Shown: one piece after another, positions 1 through 8,552 of the stretch | Layout of the letters: the number at the start of each line of letters is the position of its first letter | Position numbering within the stretch: position 1 is the stretch's first letter | Source: Kitasatospora sp. MMS16-BH015 | GTDB taxonomy: Bacteria; Actinomycetota; Actinomycetes; Streptomycetales; Streptomycetaceae | Direction of reading: 5' to 3' | Length of the DNA: 64,000 nt | NCBI RefSeq assembly: GCF_002943525.1 | Contig: NZ_CP025394.1 | Coordinates: 7,641,001 to 7,705,000, forward strand | The notes under the pieces: model-generated | Told to the model about the DNA's origin: nothing | The model's database searches: none | The model's input: only the letters and a program-made list of their open reading frames with translations | Program-made: the position numbers and the translations under genes

Positions 1-202
1 GGCCGGCCACCCGTCCAAGGGCCTGATGCAGACCATCGACTCGACCTTCCAGGAGCACACCCTCCCGGGTCACGGGGACATCTACAACCCCGTGGACAAC
101 ATCATCGCGGGCACCCGGTACGCGCTGAGCACCTACGGCTCGATCGACAACGTGCCGGGCGTGAAGGCCGTCAGCCAGGGCAAGCCCTACGTCGGTTACT
201 GA
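1..202 (+). CDS. Lytic transglycosylase (SLT domain), C-terminal end only
   Basis: The reading frame enters at base 2 and ends with TGA at 200-202; the start lies outside the window. The visible 66 residues include GLMQTIDSTF, then NPVDNIIAGTRYA and a final PYVGY. The GLMQ...NP..NI.AG..Y pattern is the typical C-terminal half of the soluble-lytic-transglycosylase fold, which cuts peptidoglycan glycan strands outside the cell. In actinomycetes such domains sit at the end of larger secreted or phage tape-measure-like proteins, so the full protein could be either. The family call is solid; the parent protein type cannot be judged. Confidence 0.8.
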   Translation, partial: AGHPSKGLMQTIDSTFQEHTLPGHGDIYNPVDNIIAGTRYALSTYGSIDNVPGVKAVSQGKPYVGY

Positions 203-221
203 TGCTCCGTCAGATCCATTG

Positions 222-1427
222 TCAGCGCCTGCGGGTGGCCTCCAGCTGGAGCGCCCGCAGCGCCACCTCGATGGCGAACCGGCCTTCGGGGTCGCTGAGT
301 TGGGCGCCGAAGGCGCGGTCGAGCAGGCGCATCCGGTAGCGGACGGTCTGCGGGTGCACGCCGAGCGCCTCGGCCATCTGCGCGGCCGTGCCGCGGGTGG
401 TGAGCCAGGTGCGCAGGGTGTCGATCAGGCGGTGGCGCTGGGCCGGGGTGAGGTTGGCGAGCGGGCTGAGGTGGCGGGCGGCGAGCTGGCGGATCAGGCC
501 CGGGTCGCCGAGCAGCCAGAGCGGGAGCAGGTGGTCCTCGCTGCGGGTGAGCGGGCGGTCGGCGATCACGCCGTTCTCGGCCAGCACCAGGGTGTGCCGG
601 GCCCAGCGCAGCGAGTCGGCCGCCTCGTCCAGCGAGGTGGTCGGGCCGAGGGCGGCCCGGCAGCCGGCCAGCGCGTGCTCCAGGGCGGTGCGCCGCTCCT
701 CGTCGAGCCGGCCGGGGATCAGCAGGTGCGGGTCGGGCTCGCCGAAGTCCACCAGCACGTCCCGGTCCAGGGCCGCGCGGGCGGGCAGCCCGGGGCTGCG
801 TAACGCGACCATGGTCACCTCCTGCGGGAGCGGCCAACCGGCGTGCTCGGCAAGCTCGTTGAGTGCGCCCCGGGCGACGGTGGTGCCGCCGAGGATCCGG
901 CGCAGCAGCCGGCGGCGGCGGTTGTCGGGCTCCTCGCCGAGCTCGGTCATCGCCTGCTGGTAGCCCTCGCGGGAGAGTTCGGCGATGTCGCCCATGTAGG
1001 CGAAGAGCGCGTCGGCGAAGGCGAGCATCACGGTGACCGAGAGGTTGTACCGCTTGCCGACGGTGCGCACCCGGCGCAGCGCCACCTGGCAGCCGATCCG
1101 GTAGGCGGCCTGGAGCATGTCCAGGCTGCGCCCCTCGTAGGCCTCGAACCGGCCGAAGCGGCGGCAGATCTCGTCGCGTAAGGAGGTGGTGGCGGCCGGG
1201 GCGGCGATCTGGTCGACGAAGGTGGCGATGTTCTGCTCGATGCCGACCCAGATGACCCGGGCGTTGGGCCCCTCCAGGAGCTCGCCGTACTCGGGGATGG
1301 CGGCCACGATCTCGGAGGCCATCTCCTTGAGCAGGCTCGGCAGTTCGGGCCGCATGACGGCGGCCAGCTCACGCGGGATCGGCCCCAGCGGCTCGGTGCG
1401 CTCCGGGGGTTGTCTCGCCACGGTCAT
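222..1427 (-). CDS. PucR-family helix-turn-helix transcriptional regulator
   Basis: A 401-residue protein. The last 60 residues hold the PucR C-terminal helix-turn-helix: TLRTWLTTRGTAAQMAEALG followed by VHPQTVRYRMRLLDRAFG. The N-terminal two thirds resemble the RsbT co-antagonist/GGDEF-like sensor region of PucR-type regulators. I chose the ATG at 1427, preceded by a G-rich stretch; an in-frame start at 1523 would add 32 poorly conserved residues. It is transcribed away from the secreted protein gene at 1884, with about 450 bases between. Its ligand and targets are unknown; the adjacent secreted-protein and mce genes are plausible but unproven targets. Confidence 0.85.
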   Translation of the reverse strand: MTVARQPPERTEPLGPIPRELAAVMRPELPSLLKEMASEIVAAIPEYGELLEGPNARVIWVGIEQNIATFVDQIAAPAATTSLRDEICRRFGRFEAYEGRSLDMLQAAYRIGCQVALRRVRTVGKRYNLSVTVMLAFADALFAYMGDIAELSREGYQQAMTELGEEPDNRRRRLLRRILGGTTVARGALNELAEHAGWPLPQEVTMVALRSPGLPARAALDRDVLVDFGEPDPHLLIPGRLDEERRTALEHALAGCRAALGPTTSLDEAADSLRWARHTLVLAENGVIADRPLTRSEDHLLPLWLLGDPGLIRQLAARHLSPLANLTPAQRHRLIDTLRTWLTTRGTAAQMAEALGVHPQTVRYRMRLLDRAFGAQLSDPEGRFAIEVALRALQLEATRRR

Positions 1428-1883
1428 GCTTTCGGCCCCCAGCTGGTCGCGTAGCGTACAAACTCTCTCGGCGGCATCGTGAAAGATAGACCACCGGGAG
1501 CGATCGGTGCACCCTCCGCGCACGGAAACTTCCGCCGGGTCAGGTCGGTGGCCCCCGAGGGCAGCCCTCCGGGTCCGAACGGCCGGGGGTGGGGCTGGCC
1601 GGTCCAGGTGGTCCGTGCGCGGTGGGGGTGCTCATTTCCTTATAAAGGCGAACTGCGTTCTGTTGCTTGGGAGATAAAAAAATACCCGCCGGTAAGTCGA
1701 TGTCGGGAATCTCGGACCGGAGTGTTGCGCCCTCAGTTACCCGTGCGTAACGTCCAGAACCATGACGGCGGCCGAGTCGTATCGGTGCAACGTCCCAGGT
1801 AGCGGGCCGTCGTCGGATTCCCGCGGTGCGTCACACCGTAATTCCGGTGAATCCGGCCCGCGAACTCCGAGAAAGGATCAGAC
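1428..1883. other. 456-base intergenic region between divergent genes
   Basis: No coding sequence is supported here. It is unusual for its AT-rich core at about 1636-1690, which contains TTATAA and a run of seven A residues, in an otherwise very GC-rich replicon. An inverted repeat sits at 1736-1751. The position between the PucR-type regulator (minus) and a secreted-protein gene (plus) makes it the likely shared promoter/operator region. Confidence 0.6.
1736..1751. promoter_or_regulatory. Inverted repeat GTTAC-N6-GTAAC, possible operator
   Basis: The arms GTTAC (1736-1740) and GTAAC (1747-1751) are perfect and separated by six bases. It lies about 130 bases upstream of the secreted protein start and about 310 bases upstream of the regulator start. 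A dimeric repressor or activator site is an inference. Confidence 0.35.
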
Positions 1884-2504
1884 GTGCGCAAGCTGACCAA
1901 GACCTCCATGGTTGCCGCCGCCGCGCTCACTGCGGCCCTCGGCATGACCGCTTCGGCCACGGCCGCCGGCACCTGGACCGCCACCCCCGGTGGGGCGTGG
2001 ACGGCGAAGGCGACCTCGCCGAAGCTGGTCGACACCGCCACCGGCACCCAGCTGAGCTGTGCATCCTCCAGTGCCGCGGGCACCCTCGGCAGCGGCTCCG
2101 GCCTGAACGGCACCGGCATATCCTCCATCACCTCGGTGAGTTGGACGAGCTGCACCGGCCCGCTGGGCATCACCTTCGCGGTGACGGCGCAGGGCCTGCC
2201 CTGGTCGCTGAACGCGGTGAGCTACAACGCCACCACCGGTGTCACCACCGGCAACATCACCGGCGTGAAGGCCCACATCAGCGGCGCCGGCTGCACCGCC
2301 GACTTCGCCGGCGCGACCAGCACCAGCACCGCCACCCTCAACGGGACGTACAACAACTCCACCCACACGCTGAGCCTCAGCGGCGGCAACCTGCACGCCT
2401 ACAACGTGTCCGGCAGCTGCCTCGGTCTGCTCAACAGTGGCGACGCGGGCAACTACACCGCCAACTACGTGCTGGCCGGGGCGCAGACCATCACCCAGCC
2501 CTGA
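1884..2504 (+). CDS. Secreted protein of unknown function
   Basis: A 206-residue protein with a clear Sec signal peptide: MRKLTKTS, a hydrophobic alanine-rich core, then an ASATAA cleavage region near residue 28. The mature part is rich in Ser, Thr and Gly with four cysteines (CASSS, SCTG, AGCTA, GSCLG) that could form two disulphides. It looks like a small beta-rich extracellular domain of the kind common in actinomycetes. The GTG start at 1884 follows a GAAAGGA ribosome-binding site. It stands alone, followed by a terminator hairpin. I do not recognise a named family. Confidence 0.8.
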   Translation: MRKLTKTSMVAAAALTAALGMTASATAAGTWTATPGGAWTAKATSPKLVDTATGTQLSCASSSAAGTLGSGSGLNGTGISSITSVSWTSCTGPLGITFAVTAQGLPWSLNAVSYNATTGVTTGNITGVKAHISGAGCTADFAGATSTSTATLNGTYNNSTHTLSLSGGNLHAYNVSGSCLGLLNSGDAGNYTANYVLAGAQTITQP

Positions 2505-2552
2505 TCCGGTACGGCTGATTCCGGTCGGTCCTCCACCCGGCCGGTGCTCAAC

Positions 2553-2592
2553 GGGCCCACCGCCCCCGTCTCCTTCCGGGAGTGGTGGGCCC
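2553..2592 (+). terminator. Hairpin terminator after the secreted protein gene
   Basis: Nine-base perfect stem GGGCCCACC (2553-2561) / GGTGGGCCC (2584-2592), with a partly paired inner loop. It starts 49 bases after the stop codon at 2504. There is no T-tract, as is usual for streptomycete terminators. Confidence 0.6.
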
Positions 2593-2641
2593 TGCCGTGT
2601 CCGGAGCGTCGCGCACCGAATGACAAAGCGGGGGTTGGCAG

Positions 2642-2658
2642 TTGTCATCCGTTGACAA
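2642..2658. promoter_or_regulatory. Perfect palindrome TTGTCA-N5-TGACAA, candidate operator
   Basis: Arms TTGTCA (2642-2647) and TGACAA (2653-2658) are exact with a five-base spacer. The right arm contains TTGACA-like sequence and is followed by AT-rich TATTTG. It lies about 140 bases ahead of the DUF6801 gene that heads the mce region. It resembles, but does not match in spacing, the RheA operator at 63498. Confidence 0.45.
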
Positions 2659-2705
2659 TATTTGTCCGTCGGCACGAGATCGGGAACTTTCCTGTGTGCG
2701 ATCAC

Positions 2706-2735
2706 TTGTCGCTGCTTGTTACCGGACCGTAGTGT
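2706..2735 (+). promoter_or_regulatory. Possible promoter for the DUF6801 gene
   Basis: TTGTCG (2706-2711) and TAGTGT (2730-2735) are 18 bases apart and lie about 65 bases before the start at 2799. Both hexamers deviate from consensus, so this is only a candidate. Confidence 0.3.
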
Positions 2736-2798
2736 CCTGCGTCCCGAACGAATTCCGGCCTGAGGCCGTGCAGTTGCTGCCAGGAGAGGGGCACGGGC

Positions 2799-4553
2799 AT
2801 GAGGGGTGAGCCGACCCGGCGCGCTGCGCGCCTGGCGGCGGTGGCCGCCGCCGGGTTGCTGGCCGGGCTGCTGCCCGGCACCGAGCCGGCCTCGGGCGGG
2901 CAGGCCGCGGAGCTGCCGCTGGCGTACGACTGCGGCATCCCTGGGGGCAGTCGGCCCGTCACAGTGGAGCTGAGGCAGGGCTACCCCGCCTCGGCCACCG
3001 CCGGAGTCGCCTTCCAGCCGGGCCAGTTGACGGTGCGGGTGCCGCTACCGGCCGGGGTGCTGCCGAGCGGCACGGTCGGGGTGAGCGGGACGGCGAGCCT
3101 GGCGGCCACCATCAGCTCGGGCGGCAGCTCGCTCGCCACCGACTGGTCGGGGCTGACGGCCACGGTGACACCGCTGCCCGGCAGCGGTAACGGCCTGCTG
3201 ACCTTCACCGGGCCGGTCGCGCCGGTCACCGTCTCGGCGCCCGGTGCGGTCGTGTTCACGGCCGGCACCCTCTCGCTCGACCTCAGCCCGCTGCAGACCG
3301 TCCCCGCGAGCCCCTCCCCGGCGGCCACGCCGAGCGGCGGCCCGAGTGGCAGCCCCGGCGGTACGGCGCTGACCCTGCACGCGGCGGCCGGCCCGGGCCG
3401 GCTGGCCGTCTCCTGCACCCTCGCGGCGGGCCAGCAGGGGCAGTTGGGCACCGTCGCGGTGGGAGCCTCGGCCGCACCGGGCACCCCGGGGGCCACTGCT
3501 TCGGGAAGTGCCGGAGGATCGCCGAGCAGCACCGCTTCGACCGGCGCCACCCCGACCGGTACCGCCTCCGGATCCGCCGCACCGGGCGGGTCCGGGAGCG
3601 GGATCAACTCGGCTGGCCCGAGCGCCAGTTCCTCTGCGAGCGGCAGCAAGCCACTGGCGAGCAGCGGCAAGCCGACCAGCTCCGCGCCCGGCCGGCCCGG
3701 TGCCCCGGTGATCTCGGTGCGGCCCGCGTACCACTCCGGTGTCGACACCTGCCCGCCCGTGCCGACCGGCGTCCTCGACCCTGCCCGGCTGCCGCCGGTG
3801 CCGGTCGGCCACGGCGTGCACGTCATCCCCCCGGCGGGGGTGGAGTTCCCGCCGAACCCGGCCTGCGCCTACGCCGACGGCTTCGCCAACGTGGCCAAGC
3901 TCGGCCAGGCCACCCTGATCAACGACCCGGCCCGGCAGCCGACCCTGGTGTCCGTCAACATGACCCGGCGGTTCGTGGTCTCCTGGCAGCCGCCGGTGCT
4001 GTACAACGAGGCCGATTCGCTGGGCGAGATGCACCTGCCGGTGGCCGATTCGACCTTCCTCACCTACGGCTTCGTGCCGACCACGGCGAAGATGGAGTTC
4101 ACCTCGCTCGGCCTGCTCACCATCGTGACGGTCGGCAACACCAACTGGAACCAGCCGGTGCTCTCCACCATCGGCGGCTACCAGTCGATCCGGATCTTCG
4201 ACGTCAAGGTCAACGGCGTGCCGCTGGACGTCGGCCCGACCTGCCACACGGCCCAGCCGGTGGACCTGGTGCTGCACGGGCGGCAGGACGACTACCTGCC
4301 CGGTGGCGGTGACGGCAAGCCCGACTACACGATCCAGACCGGCGGGCCGCTCTCCCAGACCGACCTGTTCATCCCGGCGTTCACCGGCTGCGGCAGCCAC
4401 GGCGAGAGCTTCGACAACCTCTTCACCGCCGCCGTCTCGGGGCCGGGCAACTCGCTCAACCTGATGCAGGGTCCGCTCTGCACCCCCGCGAGCGACCAAC
4501 CCAACGGCTGCGAGCCCGAGATCGTCGTCCCCGACCCGCCGCGCCACCGCTGA
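2799..4553 (+). CDS. Secreted DUF6801-domain protein
   Basis: A 584-residue exported protein. Residues 1-30 form a signal peptide (RRAARLAAVAAAGLLAGLLP). Residues about 40-170 match the DUF6801 pattern: LAYDCGIPGGSRPVTVELR, then a beta-rich LTVRVPLPAGVLPSG segment. About residues 170-310 are a low-complexity Ser/Gly/Ala/Pro linker typical of cell-wall-spanning proteins. The C-terminal 270 residues hold a second extracellular domain with paired cysteines and DYTIQTGG. The ATG at 2799 follows GGAGAGGGG. Its position directly before the mce operon on the same strand suggests a surface role connected with that importer, but this is inference. Confidence 0.8.
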   Translation: MRGEPTRRAARLAAVAAAGLLAGLLPGTEPASGGQAAELPLAYDCGIPGGSRPVTVELRQGYPASATAGVAFQPGQLTVRVPLPAGVLPSGTVGVSGTASLAATISSGGSSLATDWSGLTATVTPLPGSGNGLLTFTGPVAPVTVSAPGAVVFTAGTLSLDLSPLQTVPASPSPAATPSGGPSGSPGGTALTLHAAAGPGRLAVSCTLAAGQQGQLGTVAVGASAAPGTPGATASGSAGGSPSSTASTGATPTGTASGSAAPGGSGSGINSAGPSASSSASGSKPLASSGKPTSSAPGRPGAPVISVRPAYHSGVDTCPPVPTGVLDPARLPPVPVGHGVHVIPPAGVEFPPNPACAYADGFANVAKLGQATLINDPARQPTLVSVNMTRRFVVSWQPPVLYNEADSLGEMHLPVADSTFLTYGFVPTTAKMEFTSLGLLTIVTVGNTNWNQPVLSTIGGYQSIRIFDVKVNGVPLDVGPTCHTAQPVDLVLHGRQDDYLPGGGDGKPDYTIQTGGPLSQTDLFIPAFTGCGSHGESFDNLFTAAVSGPGNSLNLMQGPLCTPASDQPNGCEPEIVVPDPPRHR

Positions 4554-4642
4554 GCGCGGACCAGCCGCTGAGCGCCGTGCGACGTGCCGAGCGCCGCACG
4601 ACGGTCGAGCGCCGAACGACTGCTGAGCGCCAAACGACCTCG
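4552..4642 (+). repeat. Five imperfect 18-19-base tandem repeats before mceG
   Basis: Units start with GAGCGC at about 4552, 4570, 4589, 4607 and 4625. The last four share the core GAGCGCC-N3-CGAC. The array fills the whole spacer between the DUF6801 stop and the ATPase ribosome-binding site. It reads open in frame with the ATPase but is unlikely to be translated, because a better start lies at 4658. Confidence 0.6.
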
Positions 4643-4657
4643 ACTCCGGGAGGTGTC

Positions 4658-5629
4658 ATGGGCATCGAAGTGATCGTGGAAGGTCTGACCAAGTCCTTCG
4701 GCGAACAGACCGTCTGGCAGGACGTGACCCTCACGCTGCCCGCCGGTGAGGTCAGCGTCATGCTCGGCCCTTCCGGGACCGGCAAGACCGTCTTCCTCAA
4801 ATCCGTGATCGGCCTGCTCAAGCCCGAGCGCGGGCGGGTGCTGGTGAACGGCGTCGACATGGTCAACAGCCCCGAGCGGGACGTCTACGAGGCTCGCAAG
4901 CTGTTCGGCCTGATGTTCCAGGACGGCGCGCTCTTCGGCTCGATGACGCTCTACGACAACATCGCCTTCCCGCTGCGCGAGCACACCAAGAAGAAGGAGA
5001 GCGAGATCCGCCGGATCGTGCTGGAGCGGATCGAGATGGTCGGCCTGATCGGCGCCGAGGGCAAGCTGCCCGGGGAGATCTCCGGCGGGATGCGCAAACG
5101 GGCCGGGCTGGCACGGGCGTTGGTGCTGGACCCGCAGATCATCCTCTGCGACGAGCCTGACTCCGGCCTCGACCCGGTGCGCACCTCCTACCTCTCCCAG
5201 CTGCTGATCGACCTCAACACCCAGATCGACGCCACCATGCTGATCGTCACCCACAACCTGGACATCGCCGCCACCGTGCCCGACAACATGGGCATGCTGT
5301 TCCGGCGCGAGCTGGTCGCCTTCGGGCCGCGCGAGCTGCTGCTGACCAGTGAGGAGCCGGTGGTGCGGCAGTTCCTGACCGGCCGCCGGGCCGGGCCGAT
5401 CGGGATGTCCGAGGAGAAGGACGAGGCCCAACTCGCCCAGGAGGCGGGCTGGGAGGCCGGCCCGCCCGGGCCGCTGGTGCCGCAGCTGGAGCCCTCGCCG
5501 GGCCTTGGCCCGCGCGCCGCCGTCGACCGGCGCCGGGCCCGGGTGCTCTCGATGTGGGACCAGCTGCCGCCCGCCGCCCGGGAGGCCGTCCGCACCGGGC
5601 TGGCCCCGAGCCAGGGCGGCCCGGCGTGA
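4658..5629 (+). CDS. Mce transporter ATPase (MceG/Mkl, MlaF-like)
   Basis: A 323-residue ABC ATPase that powers the Mce lipid importer on the cytoplasmic face. Visible motifs in order: Walker A GPSGTGKT, Q-loop LMFQDGALFGS, signature ISGGMRKR, Walker B ILCDEPDSGLDP and switch His in IVTHN. The SGGM signature and DEPDSGLDP wording are characteristic of the Mla/Mce ATPase group. It carries a C-terminal extension of about 70 residues past the ATPase core, as in Mkl proteins. The ATG at 4658 follows GGGAGG; the frame extends upstream through the tandem repeats without such a site. The stop overlaps the next gene by four bases (GTGA). Confidence 0.9.
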   Translation: MGIEVIVEGLTKSFGEQTVWQDVTLTLPAGEVSVMLGPSGTGKTVFLKSVIGLLKPERGRVLVNGVDMVNSPERDVYEARKLFGLMFQDGALFGSMTLYDNIAFPLREHTKKKESEIRRIVLERIEMVGLIGAEGKLPGEISGGMRKRAGLARALVLDPQIILCDEPDSGLDPVRTSYLSQLLIDLNTQIDATMLIVTHNLDIAATVPDNMGMLFRRELVAFGPRELLLTSEEPVVRQFLTGRRAGPIGMSEEKDEAQLAQEAGWEAGPPGPLVPQLEPSPGLGPRAAVDRRRARVLSMWDQLPPAAREAVRTGLAPSQGGPA

Positions 5630-6453
5630 GCGCCCCGGCAGCCGACCGGCCGGCCAAGCCGGTGGGGCGCCCGTACCGGCCGGGCTTCCCCGGGCTCGGT
5701 GCGCTGCGGCAGACCGGCCGGCTCTTCCAGCTCGCCGCCACCACCGTGCGGGACACCTTCCGGCGGCCGTTCCAGTGGCGCGAGTTGATCGAGCAGTTCT
5801 GGTTCGTGGCCAGTGTGACCATCCTGCCCGCCGCCCTGGTCTCGATCCCGTTCGGCGCCGTGATCGCACTGCAAGTGGGCTCACTGGCCCAGCAGTTGGG
5901 TGCACAGTCGTTCACCGGTGGGGCGAGCGTGCTGGCCGTGATCCAGCAGGCCAGCCCGCTGATCGTGGCGCTGCTGATCGCGGGGGCGGGGGGCTCGGCG
6001 ATCTGCGCCGACCTCGGCTCCCGGAAGATCCGCGAGGAGCTGGACGCGATGGCGGTGATGGGCGTCTCGCCGATCCAGCGGCTCGTGGTGCCGAGGGTGC
6101 TGGCCACCATGCTGGTGGCCGTGCTGCTGAACGGCCTGGTGTCAGTGGTCGGCACCCTCGGCGGCTACTTCTTCAACATCGTGCTCCAGCACGGCACTCC
6201 GGGCGCCTACCTGTCCAGCTTCTCCGCCCTGGCCCAGCTGCCCGACCTGTACGTGAGCGAGTTCAAGGCGCTGGTCTTCGGCTTCATCGCGGGCATCGTG
6301 GCCGCCTACCGCGGCCTCAACCCGCGCGGCGGCCCGAAGGGGGTGGGCGACGCGGTGAACCAGTCGGTGGTGATCACCTTCCTGCTGCTCTTCCTGGTCA
6401 ACGTCGCCATCACCGGCGTCTACCTCCAGCTCGTCCCGCAGAAGGGAGCCTGA
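5626..6453 (+). CDS. Mce permease YrbE-A (MlaE family)
   Basis: A 275-residue integral membrane permease. It shows the MlaE hallmarks: an N-terminal amphipathic FWFVASVTILPAALVS region, then about five membrane segments, with the EELDAMAVMG signature loop in the middle and RGLNPRGGPKGVGDAVNQ near the end. It forms the transmembrane core with the next gene product, driven by the ATPase upstream. The GTG at 5626 overlaps the ATPase stop in GTGA and encodes VSAPAADRP. Translational coupling is evident. Confidence 0.9.
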   Translation: MSAPAADRPAKPVGRPYRPGFPGLGALRQTGRLFQLAATTVRDTFRRPFQWRELIEQFWFVASVTILPAALVSIPFGAVIALQVGSLAQQLGAQSFTGGASVLAVIQQASPLIVALLIAGAGGSAICADLGSRKIREELDAMAVMGVSPIQRLVVPRVLATMLVAVLLNGLVSVVGTLGGYFFNIVLQHGTPGAYLSSFSALAQLPDLYVSEFKALVFGFIAGIVAAYRGLNPRGGPKGVGDAVNQSVVITFLLLFLVNVAITGVYLQLVPQKGA

Positions 6454-6456
6454 GCC

Positions 6457-7260
6457 GTGGCCCTGCTCGACAAGCTGGACGAGACCGGCGACCACCTGCT
6501 CTTCCACCTCACCGCCCTGCTCTGGGTGCCGCGCACGCTGCGCCGCTACTCCCGCGAGGTGCGCCGCCTGCTGGCCGAAGTGGCCTTCGGCAGCGGCGGG
6601 TTGGGCGTGATCGGCGGCACCGTCGGAGTGATGTTCGGGATGACCCTGTTCACCGGCACCGTGGTCGGCCTGCAGGGCTACGCGGCGATGAACCAGCTCG
6701 GCACCACCGCCTTCACCGGCTTCATCTCCGCCTACTTCAACACCCGCGAGATCGCCCCGCTGGTGGCCGGCCTCGCGCTCTCCGCCACCGTCGGGGCCGG
6801 CTTCACCGCCCAGCTCGGCGCGATGCGGATCAACGAGGAGGTGGACGCCCTGGAGGGCATGGGCATCCGCTCGATGCCGTACCTGGTCACCACCCGGGTG
6901 ATCGCCGGGATCGTGGCCATCGTGCCGCTCTACGGCATCGGCCTGCTCAGCAGCTATCTCGCCTCGCGGGCCGTCACCGTCCTCGTCAACGGCCAGTCGG
7001 CGGGCACCTACGACCACTACTTCAACCTCTTCCTCTCCCCGGCCGACGTGCTGCTCTCCACCCTCAAGGTGCTGCTGTTCAGCATCGTGGTGATCCTCGC
7101 GCACTGCTACTACGGCTACACCGCCAAGGGCGGCCCGGCCGGGGTCGGCATCGCGGTGGGCCGCTCGGTGCGCAACGCCATCGTGGTGATCAGCCTGGCC
7201 GACTTCCTGCTCAGCCTCGCGATCTGGGGCGCGACCACGACGGTGCGGGTGGCCGGATGA
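6457..7260 (+). CDS. Mce permease YrbE-B (MlaE family)
   Basis: A 267-residue permease paralogous to the preceding gene. The matching signature is NEEVDALEGMGI, with the conserved C-terminal YYGYTAKGGPAGVGIAVG. About five hydrophobic segments are visible. The GTG start at 6457 lies three bases after the preceding stop. Two unequal YrbE proteins in tandem are the rule for actinobacterial mce loci. Confidence 0.9.
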   Translation: MALLDKLDETGDHLLFHLTALLWVPRTLRRYSREVRRLLAEVAFGSGGLGVIGGTVGVMFGMTLFTGTVVGLQGYAAMNQLGTTAFTGFISAYFNTREIAPLVAGLALSATVGAGFTAQLGAMRINEEVDALEGMGIRSMPYLVTTRVIAGIVAIVPLYGIGLLSSYLASRAVTVLVNGQSAGTYDHYFNLFLSPADVLLSTLKVLLFSIVVILAHCYYGYTAKGGPAGVGIAVGRSVRNAIVVISLADFLLSLAIWGATTTVRVAG

Positions 7261-8552
7261 CCGCCAACGGATCCAACGCCCGCCGCAGGTACCGCCGTTA
7301 CGGCCGCCGCGGCGCCGGAGTGGTCTTCCTGCTGGTGCCCGCCCTGCTGGCCTGGCTGGCGGTGGCCGTCTACGACCGGGCCTTCACCGACTCCGCCGAC
7401 GTCACGGTGGAGACCGGCAGCGCCGGCCACGAGCTGCACCTGAACGCCGACGTGAAGCTGCGCGGGGTGGTGGTCGGCCAGGTGCGCCGGATCAGCAGCG
7501 ACGGCGGCGGCGCCCGGCTCACCCTGGCGCTCGACCCGGCCAAGCTGCCGCAGATCCCCGCCCAGGTCTCCGTCCAACTGCTGCCCACCACGCTCTTCGG
7601 CGAGCGGTACGTGGCCCTGGTGCCCGACACCCCGCAGCCCGCCGGCCACCTGGCCGCCGGCGCGGTGATCCGGCAGGACCACTCGGCCGACGCGGTCGAG
7701 CTCCAGCAGGTGCTCGACCACCTGATGCCGGTGCTCACCGCCGTGCAGCCCGCCAAACTCTCCGCCACGCTGAGCGCGGTGGCCACCGCACTCAGCGGCC
7801 GGGGCGCGCAACTCGGCCAGACCCTGGACTCGTTGGACGCCTACCTGAAGCAGCTCAACCCCGAGCTGCCCACCCTGAACGCGGACATCCGCGAGCTGGT
7901 CACCGTCAGCCGGGCCTACGACCGGGCCGCGCCCGACCTGGTGCAGGCACTCACCGACTTCACCCGCACCAGCTCCACCATCGCCCAGCAGCAGGCCGGC
8001 CTCGCCGAGGTCTACGGCAGCACCACCAGCGCCGCGCAGGACCTCACCGCCTTCCTGCAGCAGAACAAGGACAACCTGATCCACCTGACCGCCGACAGCA
8101 CCGGCACGCTCAACCTGCTGGCCGAGTACGCCCCTGCCTTCCCCTGCACGCTGCGCACCATGGCCACCTTCGTGCCGGCCATGGACCACGCGCTCGGCAA
8201 GGGCACCGACCAGCCGGGGCTGCACGTCAGCGTCAGCACGCTGCCCTCGCGCGGCGGCTACCAGGCGGGCACCGACGCCCCGAGCTACCGGGCGAGCACC
8301 GGCCCGCAGTGCTACGCCGTGCCGTACACCGGGCGGACCACCCCGCTCAGCAACGCCCCTTCCTTCACCGGGCCGGACCCGAGCAGCCTCGGCCTGCCCA
8401 ACTCCCCGCAGGAGAACCACCTTGTCGGCGAACTGCTCGCCACCGCCACGCCGGCCCCGGCCGCTGCCGCCCCCGCCGGGCCCGGGGCGCCCGACTGGGC
8501 CAGCCTGCTGGCCGGGCCGGTCTACCGAGGGGCGGAGGTGACGGTGCGATGA
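7257..8552 (+). CDS. MCE family protein, first of six (MceA position)
   Basis: A 431-residue substrate-binding protein of the Mce complex. One N-terminal membrane anchor (GVVFLLVPALLAWLAVAVYD) is followed by the MCE domain at about residues 40-130 (LHLNADVKLRGVVVGQVRRI ... LLPTTLFGERYVALVP) and a long helical region ending in a Pro/Ala-rich tail. The ATG at 7257 overlaps the permease stop as ATGA. The six MCE proteins are expected to assemble into a hexameric tunnel that shuttles hydrophobic substrate across the envelope. The frame is open far upstream but that is a shadow of the permease genes. Confidence 0.9.
   Translation: MTANGSNARRRYRRYGRRGAGVVFLLVPALLAWLAVAVYDRAFTDSADVTVETGSAGHELHLNADVKLRGVVVGQVRRISSDGGGARLTLALDPAKLPQIPAQVSVQLLPTTLFGERYVALVPDTPQPAGHLAAGAVIRQDHSADAVELQQVLDHLMPVLTAVQPAKLSATLSAVATALSGRGAQLGQTLDSLDAYLKQLNPELPTLNADIRELVTVSRAYDRAAPDLVQALTDFTRTSSTIAQQQAGLAEVYGSTTSAAQDLTAFLQQNKDNLIHLTADSTGTLNLLAEYAPAFPCTLRTMATFVPAMDHALGKGTDQPGLHVSVSTLPSRGGYQAGTDAPSYRASTGPQCYAVPYTGRTTPLSNAPSFTGPDPSSLGLPNSPQENHLVGELLATATPAPAAAAPAGPGAPDWASLLAGPVYRGAEVTVR

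Noticed and set aside
4552..4642. Possible CRISPR-like array
   Set aside because: Units are contiguous and imperfect with no unique spacers, and no cas genes are near.
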